From positions 248,001-312,000 of the forward strand of contig NZ_JARGCS010000012.1 in the NCBI RefSeq assembly GCF_029193575.1: a DNA stretch of 64,000 nucleotides. Direction: 5' to 3'. Shown in pieces: positions 52,149 to 61,375 of the stretch (positions are counted from its first letter, which is position 1; the number at the start of each line of letters is the position of its first letter). Under the pieces are notes generated by a model, which was given only the letters and a program-made list of their open reading frames with translations, made no database searches and was not told where the DNA came from. The position numbers were made by a program, and so were the translations under genes. This DNA comes from Pseudomonas entomophila. Its GTDB lineage: Bacteria > Pseudomonadota > Gammaproteobacteria > Pseudomonadales > Pseudomonadaceae.

Positions 52149-53744
52149 CTACTTCACCTGGGTAGTGGCGAAGTTGTTATTGGTCAGAGGGTTGATCTGG
52201 TAACCCTCCACGTTGCTGCGCATGGCCGCGAACAGCTTGGGGTGTGCCAGGCTGATCCACGGTTTGTCCGCATCGTACACCGCCAGCGCCTCGCTATAGA
52301 GTTTGGCGCGTTGGTCGTTGTCGCTGTTGGCCCGGGCCTGGTTGATCAGGTCCTGGAACTTTTGATTGCACCAGCGAGCATAGTTCTCGCCGGTTTTCGC
52401 CGCATCGCAGCTGAGCATCGGGGTGAGGAAGTTGTCCGGGTCGCCGTTGTCGCCGGCCCAGCCCGCCGAGACCATGTCGGCCTCGCCGTTCTTGGCGCGG
52501 CGCAGCATCTCGGCCCACTCCATCACGCGGATGTCGAGCTTGAGGCCGACCTTGGCCAGGTCCTGTTGCAGCAGTTCGGCGGACATGCGCGGGTTGGGGT
52601 TGGTCTGGCCGCCGCCGTTGCGGGTGAACAGGGTGAGGCTGGTGCCTTCCGGCACGCCGGCTTCCTTGAGCAGGGCGCGGGCCTTGTCGAGGTCGTGCGG
52701 TGGGTTACGGTTCTCGGTGTTGAAACCGATCATGCTCGGCGGGTAGGGGTTGACGCCGACCAGCGCATTGCCCTTGCCGAACAGCTGGTCGACGTGGGTC
52801 TGGCGGTCGAAGGCGATGTCGATCGCCTGGCGCACGCGCACGTCGCTGAGGTACTTGTGCTGGGTGTTCATGGCGATGTAGCTGGTGACCAGGGCTTCCA
52901 TCTCGACGATCTTCAGCTTCGGGTCGGCCTTGATCGACGGCACGTCGTCAGGCTTGGGGTACAGGGCCACCTGACATTCGTTGGCGCGCAGCTTCTGCAG
53001 GCGCACGTTGTTGTCCGGGGTGATGACGAAGATCAGCGCGTCGCTCGGCGGCTGGCCACGGAAGTAGCTCGGGTTGGGCTTGAAGCGAACCTGGGCGTCC
53101 TTGCTGTAGCGCTGGAAGACGAACGGGCCGGTGCCGATCGGCTTGCTGTTGAGGTCGGCGGTCTTGCCGGCCTTGAGCAACTGGTCAGCGTACTCGGCGG
53201 AGTAGATCGAGGTGAAGGCCATGGCCAGGTCACGCAGGAACGGCGCCTCGGGGCGGGTGAGGGTGATCACCACGGTGTGGTCGTCGGTCTTTTCCACCGA
53301 CTTGAGCAGGTCCTGGAAGGCCATGCTCTCGAAATAGGGGTAGCCGACGCTGCTCTTGTCGTGCCAGGGGTGGCTCTTGAGCAACTGGCGGTTCAGGCTC
53401 CAGAGCACGTCGTCGGCGTTGAAGTCGCGGCTCGGTTTGAAGTAGTCGGTGGTGTGGAACTTGACGCCTTCACGCAGGTGGAAGGTGTAGGTCAGGCCAT
53501 CGGCGCTGATCTCCCAGCGTTCGGCCAGGGCCGGCTGGATGTCGGTGGTGCCGGGCTTGAAGTCGACCAGGCGGTTGAACACGGTCTCGGCCGAGGCGTC
53601 GGCGGTGACCGCCGTGGTGTACTGGACGATGTCGAAACCTTCCGGGCTGGCTTCGGTGCACACCACCAGCGGCTTGGCCGCGAGGTTGCTGGCGGCGCCG
53701 AGGATGACCGCTGCCAGGGCAGCGCGTAGCGGTAGCGATTTCAT
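52149..53744 (-). CDS. dipeptide-binding periplasmic protein 1
   Basis: 531 residues, signal peptide with a basic start and cleavage near NLAAKP. Type-C (SBP_bac_5) binding protein: LVVCTEASPEGFD, FHLREGVKFHTTDYFKPSRDF (in parts), PIGTGPFVF and the ligand loop GDNGDPDNFL. GGAGG lies four bases before the ATG. Directly upstream of dppB, so it is the likely cognate binder. It is more diverged than the two other copies. Confidence 0.92.
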   Translation of the reverse strand: MKSLPLRAALAAVILGAASNLAAKPLVVCTEASPEGFDIVQYTTAVTADASAETVFNRLVDFKPGTTDIQPALAERWEISADGLTYTFHLREGVKFHTTDYFKPSRDFNADDVLWSLNRQLLKSHPWHDKSSVGYPYFESMAFQDLLKSVEKTDDHTVVITLTRPEAPFLRDLAMAFTSIYSAEYADQLLKAGKTADLNSKPIGTGPFVFQRYSKDAQVRFKPNPSYFRGQPPSDALIFVITPDNNVRLQKLRANECQVALYPKPDDVPSIKADPKLKIVEMEALVTSYIAMNTQHKYLSDVRVRQAIDIAFDRQTHVDQLFGKGNALVGVNPYPPSMIGFNTENRNPPHDLDKARALLKEAGVPEGTSLTLFTRNGGGQTNPNPRMSAELLQQDLAKVGLKLDIRVMEWAEMLRRAKNGEADMVSAGWAGDNGDPDNFLTPMLSCDAAKTGENYARWCNQKFQDLINQARANSDNDQRAKLYSEALAVYDADKPWISLAHPKLFAAMRSNVEGYQINPLTNNNFATTQVK

Positions 53745-53813
53745 GGAACCTCCCTGCGAATGATTCCAGCGTAGCCGCCATGGCCCGCGCGAGGCGGGCC
53801 ATGGCGTCAGCGG

Positions 53814-55193
53814 TCAGAGGATGTTGAACGGAATGGTGGTGACGATACGCAGCTCGTCCAGGCTGCCGTCGGCCTGGGCCTTGCTGGCGCGGTGCGCGGT
53901 GTAGGTGGCGCGGATGGTGGTGTCTTTCAGCGCGCCGCTCTGCACGGCGTAGCTGGTGCCGATGCCCCACTCGTAATGGGTTTCGCCGTCCATGCCGCGC
54001 ACGTTGTAGGCGTTGCCACGGTAGTGGGTGCCGTCGATGCCCCAGCCGCGCGCGTTGTAGAGGTTGAACTTCAGGCCCGGCACGCCGTATTGCGCCATGT
54101 TCAGCACGTAGGCGATCTGCAGGGATTTCTCGTTCGGGCCGTTGAAGTCCGACAGCAGCGAGTTGGCCAGGTAGATGCCGTTGGTTTCGTGCAGGTAGTC
54201 GAAGTATTCGTTGCCGTTGACCTGCTGCCAGGAGGCGGTCAGCGTGTGCGCCTGGTGGGTCAGGCCGAACGACAGGCTGTAGGTGTCGTTGTCGATCTCG
54301 CCCATCTTCTTGCTGCCGGCGTCCACGGTCTTGTAGTAGTTCAGACCGGTGGTCAGGCTCAGCACCGCGCTGTCGCCCAGCACGTGGTTGGCGCCGAAGT
54401 AGTACTGGTTCCAGAAGTCGTCGACCTTGGTGGCGTACAGGCTGGTGGTCAGGCTCTTGAACGGCTGGTAGTTGACGCCAGCGGTGCTGGCACGGTCGGT
54501 TTCGACGTCCGTGGCGCTGTACTCGCTGCGGAACTTGCTCAGGCTCTGCTCGGTACGCGGCGAGACGCGGTCGAAGGTGCCGATGTCGAACGACAGGTTG
54601 TCGAATTCGGCGCTGTGCAGGGCCACGCCCTGGAAGCTCGACGGCAGGGCACGGTTGCCGATGTAGGCGATCATCGGCGTGTCCAGCGACTGACGGCCGA
54701 CGGTCAGGGTGGTGTTGGAGATGCGCGCCTTGACGTTGGCCAGGCCTACCTTGCTCCACTGGCCGATGGGGTCGCCATCGCTGTGGGTCAGGGTGCGGTT
54801 GTTCGGGCCGGCGACGGCGGCGCGGCCACGCTCCAGGGCGATGGCGTTGTAGGCGGCGACTTCGGTGGCGAAGCCGACGGTGCCCTGGGTGAAGCCCGAG
54901 CTGTAGTTGAGGATGGTGCCCTGTACCCAGTTGTCGCGACTGTGGGTCTCGTGGCGGGTGCCATCGCTCTTGTAGTACTTGAACAGCGGCGCACGGGTGG
55001 CGCGCTCGCGGGCGTACCAGTTGCGGGTGGTGCCCGACAGGCTCTGGCCGTCGAAGAAGCCGCTGGCCTCGGCCTGCTCGCTGCTCGACTTGAGGCTGAG
55101 CGGGAAGAAGTCCTGGCTGACCGGTTCGGCGTTGGCCAGGGTGGAGAAGGCGCTGATAGACAAGGCCAGCGCGGTGATTTTGGATCGTCTCAA
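53814..55193 (-). CDS. opdP: OprD-family outer-membrane porin (OpdP-like)
   Basis: 459 residues. Signal peptide STLANA-EPV, then the OprD front (GFFDGQSLSGTTRNWYARE), alternating beta strands, and the strand-rich end NARGWGIDGTHYRG, ending in PFNIL. OprD-family 18-strand channels admit carboxylate or amino compounds. P. aeruginosa OpdP (PA4501) sits in the same place among dipeptide genes and passes glycine-glutamate and carbapenems. The start is TTG 55193 with GGGAGC seven bases upstream. Confidence 0.85.
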   Translation of the reverse strand: MRRSKITALALSISAFSTLANAEPVSQDFFPLSLKSSSEQAEASGFFDGQSLSGTTRNWYARERATRAPLFKYYKSDGTRHETHSRDNWVQGTILNYSSGFTQGTVGFATEVAAYNAIALERGRAAVAGPNNRTLTHSDGDPIGQWSKVGLANVKARISNTTLTVGRQSLDTPMIAYIGNRALPSSFQGVALHSAEFDNLSFDIGTFDRVSPRTEQSLSKFRSEYSATDVETDRASTAGVNYQPFKSLTTSLYATKVDDFWNQYYFGANHVLGDSAVLSLTTGLNYYKTVDAGSKKMGEIDNDTYSLSFGLTHQAHTLTASWQQVNGNEYFDYLHETNGIYLANSLLSDFNGPNEKSLQIAYVLNMAQYGVPGLKFNLYNARGWGIDGTHYRGNAYNVRGMDGETHYEWGIGTSYAVQSGALKDTTIRATYTAHRASKAQADGSLDELRIVTTIPFNIL

Positions 55194-55355
55194 GATTGAA
55201 GCTCCCTTACGGTTTTTCTAGTTATCACCCGGCTTCGTGGGCCGGGCTTTCGGCGGTTACACGGTGTTGCAAACGTTTGCCTGGGGTGTGCCAGGCAAAT
55301 CCGGGCTGCACGCGGGCGCAGGCGTGGGTTGCACGCCCGGCCCCGCGAGGCAGGG

Positions 55356-56948
55356 TCAATCGATACTGACGCCGGCGAAGTCGTTGCGTCCGAAGGGGCT
55401 GACCTTGAAGTCGTTGACCTTGGCACTGATCGGCTGGTTGACCGTGGAGTGGGCCACGGGGGTGATCGGCACCTGCTGCTTGAGGCGTTGCTGGGCCTGC
55501 TGGTAGAGGGCGGTGCGCTGGTCGCGGTCGGAGACCTGCTTGGCTTTCTTCACCAGCGCGTCGTACTGGCTGTCGCACCAACGGGCGTAGTTGTTGCTGC
55601 CGATGGCGTCGCAGCCGAACAGGGTGCCGAGCCAGTTGTCCGGGTCACCGTTGTCGCCGGTCCAGCCGATCAGGGCGATGTCGTGCTCGCCGTTCTTCAT
55701 GCGCTTGAGGTATTCGCCCCATTCGTAGCTGACGATACGCACCTTCAGGCCGACCTTGCCCCAGTCGGACTGGAGCATCTCGGCCATCAGCTTGGCGTTG
55801 GGGTTGTAGGGGCGCTGAACCGGCATGGCCCACAGGGTGACCTCGGTGCCCTCCTTGACCCCTGCGGCGCGCAGCAGTTCGCGGGCCTTGTCCGGGTCGT
55901 AGGCGGCGTCCTTGAGGGTGGTGTCGTAGGACCACTGGGTGGGCGGCATGGCATTGACCGCCGGTTGGCCGGCGTTCTGGTACACCGCCTGGACGATCGC
56001 CGCCTTGTTCACCGCCATGTCCAGGGCCTGGCGCACCGGCAGCTGGTCGAACGGCGCGCGCTGGTTGTTGTAGGCGATGTAGCCGAGGTTGTAGCCGGAC
56101 TGCTGCAAGACCTTGAGCTTGCTGTCGGCCTGCAGTGTCGGCAGGTCGGCCGGCCGTGGGTTGAGCGTCACCTGGCATTCGTCACGGCGCAATTTCTGGA
56201 TGCGCACCGACGGGTCGACGTTGATCGAGAACACCAGGTTGTCGAGCTTCACTTCCTCGGGTGCCCAGTAGTCCTTGTTGCCCTTGTAGCGGATCTGCGT
56301 GTCCTTCTGGTACCGGCTGAACACGAACGGGCCGGTGCCGATCGGCTTCAGGTTGATATCGCTGGGGGTGCCGGCCTTGAGCAGGTGCTCGGCGTATTCG
56401 GCGGAGAGGATCGAGGCGAAGCTCATGGCCAGGTTCTGGATGAAGGCGGCGTCGACCTGGTTGAGGGTGAACATCACGGTCAGTGGGCCGGTCTTGTCGA
56501 TGCGCGCGATGTTCTTGTCCAGGCCCATGCTGACGAAGTACGGGAACTCGGTGGGGTAGGCCTGGCGGAACGGGTGGTTGCGGTCGAGCATGCGGTTGAA
56601 GGTGAACAGCACGTCGTCGGCATTGAATTCACGGGTGGGCTTGAAGCTTGGATTGGCGTGGAACTTCACGCCCGGACGCAGGAAAAAGGTGTAGCGCAGG
56701 CCGTCTTCGGACACCTGCCAGTCGCTGGCCAGGCTCGGCTGCACGGCGGTGCCGCCGCGTTCGAACTCCACCAGGCGGTTGTAGATCGGCTCGGCGGCGT
56801 CGTTGTCGGTGGCGGCCGTGAACTGGGCCGTGTCGAAGCCGGCCGGGCTGCCTTCGGAGCAGAACACCAGGTTCTTGGCCAGGCCCAGGGGCGTATGGGC
56901 GAGCAGGCCGAGGCCGAGCACGGCGGATAGCAGGGTCAGGTGGTGCAT
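55356..56948 (-). CDS. dipeptide-binding periplasmic protein 2
   Basis: 530 residues, signal peptide to about residue 24 (LGLAKN). SBP_bac_5 protein with FCSEGSPAGFDTAQF, GTAVQPSLASDW, PIGTGPFVFSRYQKD, ligand loop TGDNGDPDNWLGTLFGCDA and a C-terminal domain ending FGRNDFAGVSID. Strongly similar to copy 3 (identical motif order, near-identical segments), so a duplication is likely. Confidence 0.92.
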   Translation of the reverse strand: MHHLTLLSAVLGLGLLAHTPLGLAKNLVFCSEGSPAGFDTAQFTAATDNDAAEPIYNRLVEFERGGTAVQPSLASDWQVSEDGLRYTFFLRPGVKFHANPSFKPTREFNADDVLFTFNRMLDRNHPFRQAYPTEFPYFVSMGLDKNIARIDKTGPLTVMFTLNQVDAAFIQNLAMSFASILSAEYAEHLLKAGTPSDINLKPIGTGPFVFSRYQKDTQIRYKGNKDYWAPEEVKLDNLVFSINVDPSVRIQKLRRDECQVTLNPRPADLPTLQADSKLKVLQQSGYNLGYIAYNNQRAPFDQLPVRQALDMAVNKAAIVQAVYQNAGQPAVNAMPPTQWSYDTTLKDAAYDPDKARELLRAAGVKEGTEVTLWAMPVQRPYNPNAKLMAEMLQSDWGKVGLKVRIVSYEWGEYLKRMKNGEHDIALIGWTGDNGDPDNWLGTLFGCDAIGSNNYARWCDSQYDALVKKAKQVSDRDQRTALYQQAQQRLKQQVPITPVAHSTVNQPISAKVNDFKVSPFGRNDFAGVSID

Positions 56949-57158
56949 GGCTAGTCCTTTGTCCTTTCAAGGGGGGAAGCACGAATCGCGGCAACAGGGC
57001 GCCTGTCCTGACGATAGGTTCGCCAGGTGTCGGGTGACAGGTTCGAAAGGCTTCCGTTGCTGCGGGAAATTTCTGGCAATGAAGAGGGAAAACCCCTACA
57101 GCTTGCGCAAAGCATCATCACCCTGCCGACACGAGGCCGGGCAGGGTGATGGACGCCG

Positions 57159-58784
57159 TCATTTCTCTACGCTTACCCCATAGAAGGAGTTCAGGCCGAA
57201 CGGGCTGATCTTGAAGTCCTTCACGGACGTGCTCATCGGCTGATACACGGTGGAGTGGGCGATGGGGGTCATCGGCACCTGCTCCTTGAGGATGTGCTGG
57301 GCCTGCTGGTACAGCTTGGTGCGCTCGGCCTGGTCGGAGGTGGCCTTGGCCTTCTTGATCAGGTCGTCGTAGGGCTTGTAGCACCATTTGGAGAAGTTGT
57401 TGCCCTCCAGGGCGTCGCAGCCGAACAGGGTGCCCAGCCAGTTGTCCGGGTCACCGTTGTCACCGCTCCAACCGATCAGCATGGCGCCGTTTTCACCACC
57501 CTTGGAGCGCTTGATGTACTCGCCCCACTCGTAGCTGATGATCTTCGCCTTGATGCCGACCTTGGCCCAGTCGGCCTGGAGCATCTCGGCCATCAGCTTG
57601 GCATTGGGGTTGTACGGGCGTTGCACCGGCATGGCCCACAGGTCGATCTCGGTGCCTTCCTTGACACCCGCTTCCTTGAGCAGGGCCTTGGCCTTCTCAG
57701 GGTCGAACGGCGCGTCCTTGATGCTGGTGTCGTAGGACCACTGGGTCGGGGGCATGGCGTTGACCGCCAGTTGGCCGGCACCCTGGTACACGGTCTCGAT
57801 GATCTTCTTCTTGTCGACGGCCATGTCCAGTGCCTGGCGCACTTTCAGCTGGGCCATCGGGTTGGGCTCGTTGCTGCCCTTGATCTTGTCCATCACGTTG
57901 TAGGCGATGTAGCCGAGGTTGAAGCCGGCCTGATCAGGCATCTGCAACTTCGGGTCGGCCTTGAGCGGCTGGATGTCGGCCGGGCGTGGGAACAGGGTGA
58001 CCTGGCACTCGTTCTTCTTGAGCTTCTGCATGCGCACGGAGGCGTCGGTGGCGATGGCGAAGATCAGGTTGTCGATCTTCACGTCCTCGGGCTTCCAGTA
58101 GTCCTTGTTGCCCTTGAAGCGGATCTGCGCGTCCTTCTGGTACTTGTTGAACACGAACGGGCCGGTGCCGATCGGCTTCTGGTTGATGTCGGCGGCCTTG
58201 CCCTGCTTGAGCAACTGGTCGGCGTATTCGGCGGACTGGATCGAGGCGAAGCTCATGGCCAGGTTCTGGATGAACGCGGCGTCGACTTCGTTGAGGGTGA
58301 AGCGCACGGTGTGCTCGTCGACCTTCTCGACCTTGGCGATGTTCTTGTCCATGCCCATGTCGGTGAAGTACGGGAATTCGGTGGGGTACGCCTTGCGGAA
58401 CGGCATGTCCTTGTCGAGCATGCGGGTGAAGGTGAACAGCACGTCGTCGGCGTTGAATTCGCGGGTCGGCTTGAAATAGTCGGTGGTGTGGAACTTGACA
58501 CCTTCGCGCAGGTGGAAGGTGTAGGTCTTGCCGTCGTCGGCGACGTCCCATTTGGTCGCCAGGCCCGGGATCACGGCGGTGCCGCCGCGCTCGAACTGGG
58601 TCAGGCGGTTGAAGATCGTTTCGGCCGAAGCGTCGAAGTCGGTTCCCGTGGTGTATTGACCCGGGTCGAAGCCAGCTGGGCTGCCTTCTGAGCAGAACAC
58701 CAGGTTGCTTGCGGCGAGGGCGGAAGGAGCGCCGGCGAGCAAGCCTGCGCCGACCAGGAACGGAATGACTGCGTGTTTGAGCAT
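57159..58784 (-). CDS. dipeptide-binding periplasmic protein 3
   Basis: 541 residues, signal peptide ending SALAAS. Motifs FCSEGSPAGFDPGQY, TAVIPGLATKWDV, HTTDYFKPTREFNADD, PIGTGPFVFNKYQKD, and loop SGDNGDPDNWLGTLFGCDA. The start at 58784 (MLKHAVIPFLV) has GAGG five bases upstream; a frame to 58874 is not supported. First binding-protein gene of the dipeptide block on this strand. Confidence 0.92.
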   Translation of the reverse strand: MLKHAVIPFLVGAGLLAGAPSALAASNLVFCSEGSPAGFDPGQYTTGTDFDASAETIFNRLTQFERGGTAVIPGLATKWDVADDGKTYTFHLREGVKFHTTDYFKPTREFNADDVLFTFTRMLDKDMPFRKAYPTEFPYFTDMGMDKNIAKVEKVDEHTVRFTLNEVDAAFIQNLAMSFASIQSAEYADQLLKQGKAADINQKPIGTGPFVFNKYQKDAQIRFKGNKDYWKPEDVKIDNLIFAIATDASVRMQKLKKNECQVTLFPRPADIQPLKADPKLQMPDQAGFNLGYIAYNVMDKIKGSNEPNPMAQLKVRQALDMAVDKKKIIETVYQGAGQLAVNAMPPTQWSYDTSIKDAPFDPEKAKALLKEAGVKEGTEIDLWAMPVQRPYNPNAKLMAEMLQADWAKVGIKAKIISYEWGEYIKRSKGGENGAMLIGWSGDNGDPDNWLGTLFGCDALEGNNFSKWCYKPYDDLIKKAKATSDQAERTKLYQQAQHILKEQVPMTPIAHSTVYQPMSTSVKDFKISPFGLNSFYGVSVEK

Positions 58785-59039
58785 TGTGGCCTCATTGTTG
58801 TCATTTTTCGATTTGAGGTGGCCTCGTGAGCCGACCTGCGGATACTTATGCAGGGGGTGTACCCAATGCAACACTCAGAGGGATGGTCAGCACCAAAATT
58901 GTGGTACGGACGTACATCTATGTCGCATTGTTGTAATTTTTTCCCAAGTTAAACGTTTGCGCGTGTCAATCGCCGATGTTTTACGCAATATTTCGGTGCA
59001 TTGAATGCAAGTAGATGCACCGTATTGGTGCGTAGGAAG

Positions 59040-59062
59040 AATCCGAACGGAGTTCGGATTTT
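59040..59062. other. perfect hairpin
   Basis: AATCCGAAC-GGA-GTTCGGATT then TT; 9-bp stem, 3-base loop. Possibly the terminator of the minus-strand SIMPL gene, but the T-tract is weak on either strand. Confidence 0.6.
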
Positions 59063-59079
59063 GTGGCGGGAAAGGGGGC

Positions 59080-59177
59080 GACCCTATCGAGAGGCAAGCC
59101 CTCTCCCATAGGTACACCATTGCGATCGAGGATTGCGAGGTGCCTGTGGGAGCGGGCTTGCCCCGCGAAAGGGCCGG
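59080..59177. repeat. inverted REP pair, one arm decayed
   Basis: Left arm ACCCTATCGAGAGGCAAGCC (decayed) and right arm GTGGGAGCGGGCTTGCCCCG through GGGCCGGC (intact core). Spacer about 45 bases. Confidence 0.75.
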
Positions 59178-59200
59178 CCCTGATACAACGTGGTTCGCGC

Positions 59201-59917
59201 TTACTGCATCTGCACTTCGATCAACCCGTCGGCATTCATGCTGACTTCGCTGGTGCCGGCCTCGATGTCCGGCGACGGTGCGGCTTCATCGGCACCCATG
59301 GCCTTCATCGCCATTGGCGCGTTGCGCATGTACGGGCGCGGGTAGCCGCTGCTGTTGAGGTTCAGGTTGACCACCTTGTAGCCCTTGCCGCCGAGGGCTT
59401 CGGTGGCCAGTTGGGCGCGTGCCTTGAAGGCGTTGACCGCGTCCTTGAGCAGCTCGTCCTCGCTGGCTTTGCGGGTCGCCGGGGCGATGGAGAAGTCCAT
59501 GCCGCCCATCTTCAGGTCTTGCAGCAACTCGCCGGTGAGCTTGGACAACGCCGGGAAGTCGGCGCTTTCCAGGCGCAGTTCGGCGCGCTCGCGCCAGCCG
59601 GTGATCTTCTGGCCCTTGGTGTCGTAGATCGGATAGCTGTTGCGGCTGCCTTGGCTGATCTTCACTTCCTTGACTTCACGCGCCTGCTGCACGGCCTTGT
59701 TCATGGCCTCGGTGATCTGCTTGGCCAGCTTGCCCGGGTCGGTGTTCTGGGCTTCGCTGTACAGGGTGACCACCATCAGGTCGCGCGCCACTTCCTTGCT
59801 GACTTCGGCGCGCAGCGACACCTGGTTGTAGCGTGGCTCGTCGGCGGCCAGCGCCGGCAGGCTGGCGAACAGGCCGCAAGAAAGGACCAGGGCGGCGCTG
59901 CGACGGGAAATTTGCAT
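59201..59917 (-). CDS. SIMPL/DUF541-domain periplasmic protein
   Basis: 238 residues with a signal peptide (SLPALA-ADE). The SIMPL fold is marked by YNQVSLRAEVSKEVARDLMVV (in parts), TEAMNKAVQQAREVKEVKI and a C-terminal VNLNLNSSGYPRPYM. Members occur in envelopes of many bacteria (E. coli YggE relates to oxidative stress). Its place beside roxS and the dipeptide block is conserved in Pseudomonas (PA4495). Start MQISRRSAAL at 59917. Function not established. Confidence 0.88.
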   Translation of the reverse strand: MQISRRSAALVLSCGLFASLPALAADEPRYNQVSLRAEVSKEVARDLMVVTLYSEAQNTDPGKLAKQITEAMNKAVQQAREVKEVKISQGSRNSYPIYDTKGQKITGWRERAELRLESADFPALSKLTGELLQDLKMGGMDFSIAPATRKASEDELLKDAVNAFKARAQLATEALGGKGYKVVNLNLNSSGYPRPYMRNAPMAMKAMGADEAAPSPDIEAGTSEVSMNADGLIEVQMQ

Positions 59918-60072
59918 GTATGACTCCTTCAATGAAAAAGCGTGGAGAGGACGTCCATTCCACGCATGGCCCATGAGACCGGAAACAGTGTAGTGGGTTC
60001 AACAATGCCATCATGAAGCTGTGACAACTGTGGCGCTTTGCCGCATCGCTGCAGCGCGGTGCCTGGCTTGGG

Positions 60073-60078
60073 TATACT
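60073..60078 (+). promoter_or_regulatory. candidate -10 box of roxS
   Basis: TATACT 38 bases before the roxS ATG in the divergent region. No convincing -35 was found. The ATG itself has GGGAGAGCGC upstream. Confidence 0.4.
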
Positions 60079-60115
60079 CCAGGCGATTTTTCCGAAGCAT
60101 TGACCGGGAGAGCGC

Positions 60116-61375
60116 ATGCTCGCCGCCGCACATCCGTTGTCCGCCACCCGCCAGAACCTGTGGCGTCTGACCGTCATCCGCATCTTGGTCCTGGCCGCCC
60201 AGGCCGGCTCCGTCGCCGTGGCCTACTGGACCGAACTGCTGCCACTGCCCTGGCTGTCGCTGGCCGCCACCCTGGCGCTGTCGTCATTGTTGTGTGCCTT
60301 CACGGCGCTGCGCCTGCGCCTGTCGCTGCCGGTCACCGAGCTCGAGTACGCGTTCCAGCTGGCCTGCGACCTGCTGATCCACAGCGCCTTGCTGTACTAC
60401 TCGGGCGGTTCGACCAACCCGTTCGTATCCTATTACCTGGTGCCGCTGGCGATCGCCGCGGTGACCCTGCCGTGGCTCTATTCGCTGGTGTTGTCGGGCA
60501 TCGCCCTGGTGGCCTACAGCCTGCTGCTGGTGCAGTTCTACCCGCTGGAAACGCTGCCGATGGCGCGTGACAAGATGCAGGTCTACGGCATGTGGCTGAG
60601 CATCGCCCTGGCCGCGGCGGTGATCACCTTCTTCGCCGCGCGCATGGCCGAGGAACTGCGCCGTCAGGAGCAACTGCGCGCCGAGCGCCGGGAAGACAGC
60701 CTGCGCGACGAGCAACTGCTGGCCGTGGCCACCCAGGCCGCCGGCGCCGCCCACGAGCTGGGCACGCCGCTGGCGACCATGAGCGTATTGCTCAACGAGA
60801 TGCGCCAGGACCACGCCGACCCGCAGTTGCAGGAGGACCTTCAGGTGCTGCAGGACCAGGTCAAGTTGTGCAAGCAGACCTTGCAGCAACTGGTGCGCGC
60901 CGCCGAGGCCAACCGGCGCATGAGCGTGCAGGAGCAGGAAGTCACCGCCTGGCTCGACGAGGCCCTGAACCGCTGGCACCTGATGCGCCCTGAGGCCAGC
61001 TATCGCTTCCAGCGCCTGCGCGACGGCGACGTGCCGCGCCTGACCCCGCCACCGGACCTCACCCAGGCCCTGCTCAACCTGCTGAACAACGCGGCCGACG
61101 CTTGCCCGGACGACCTCGAGGTGCGCCTGGACTGGGACGCCCACGACATTCTGATCAGCATCCGCGACCACGGTCCCGGCGTGCCGGTGGCCATCGCCGA
61201 GGCGATCGGCAAACCCTTCTTTACCACCAAGGGCAAGGGCTTCGGCCTGGGCCTGTTCCTGAGCAAGGCCAGCGTGACCCGTGCGGGCGGCTCGGTGAAA
61301 CTCTATAGTCATGAGCAGGGCGGCACCTTGACCGAGCTGCGCCTGCCCCATGGCACGCGAGGAGATGAACGATGA
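60116..61375 (+). CDS. roxS: redox sensor histidine kinase RoxS (RegB/PrrB family)
   Basis: 419 residues, six membrane segments between about 18 and 178. The RegB quinone-site heptapeptide GGSTNPF is at 97-103. The H-box AGAAHELGTPLATMS holds H213, and C252 lies in the position of the RegB redox-active Cys (KLCKQTLQQL). HATPase motifs NLLNNAADACPD and GKGFGLGLFL complete it. RegB-type kinases sense ubiquinone and electron flow and control terminal oxidases. Overlaps roxR by ATGA. Confidence 0.94.
   Translation: MLAAAHPLSATRQNLWRLTVIRILVLAAQAGSVAVAYWTELLPLPWLSLAATLALSSLLCAFTALRLRLSLPVTELEYAFQLACDLLIHSALLYYSGGSTNPFVSYYLVPLAIAAVTLPWLYSLVLSGIALVAYSLLLVQFYPLETLPMARDKMQVYGMWLSIALAAAVITFFAARMAEELRRQEQLRAERREDSLRDEQLLAVATQAAGAAHELGTPLATMSVLLNEMRQDHADPQLQEDLQVLQDQVKLCKQTLQQLVRAAEANRRMSVQEQEVTAWLDEALNRWHLMRPEASYRFQRLRDGDVPRLTPPPDLTQALLNLLNNAADACPDDLEVRLDWDAHDILISIRDHGPGVPVAIAEAIGKPFFTTKGKGFGLGLFLSKASVTRAGGSVKLYSHEQGGTLTELRLPHGTRGDER

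Larger units (their letters stand above)
58785..59200. other. regulatory gap between binding protein 3 and the SIMPL gene
   Basis: 416 bases with no gene. Contains the direct repeat ATTGTTGTcATTTTT / ATTGTTGTaATTTTTT (58794 and 58927 areas), a 9-bp hairpin at 59040-59060 and a REP pair at 59080-59177. The AT-rich half nearest the binding protein (58785-58995) should hold its minus-strand promoter and leader. Confidence 0.6.
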
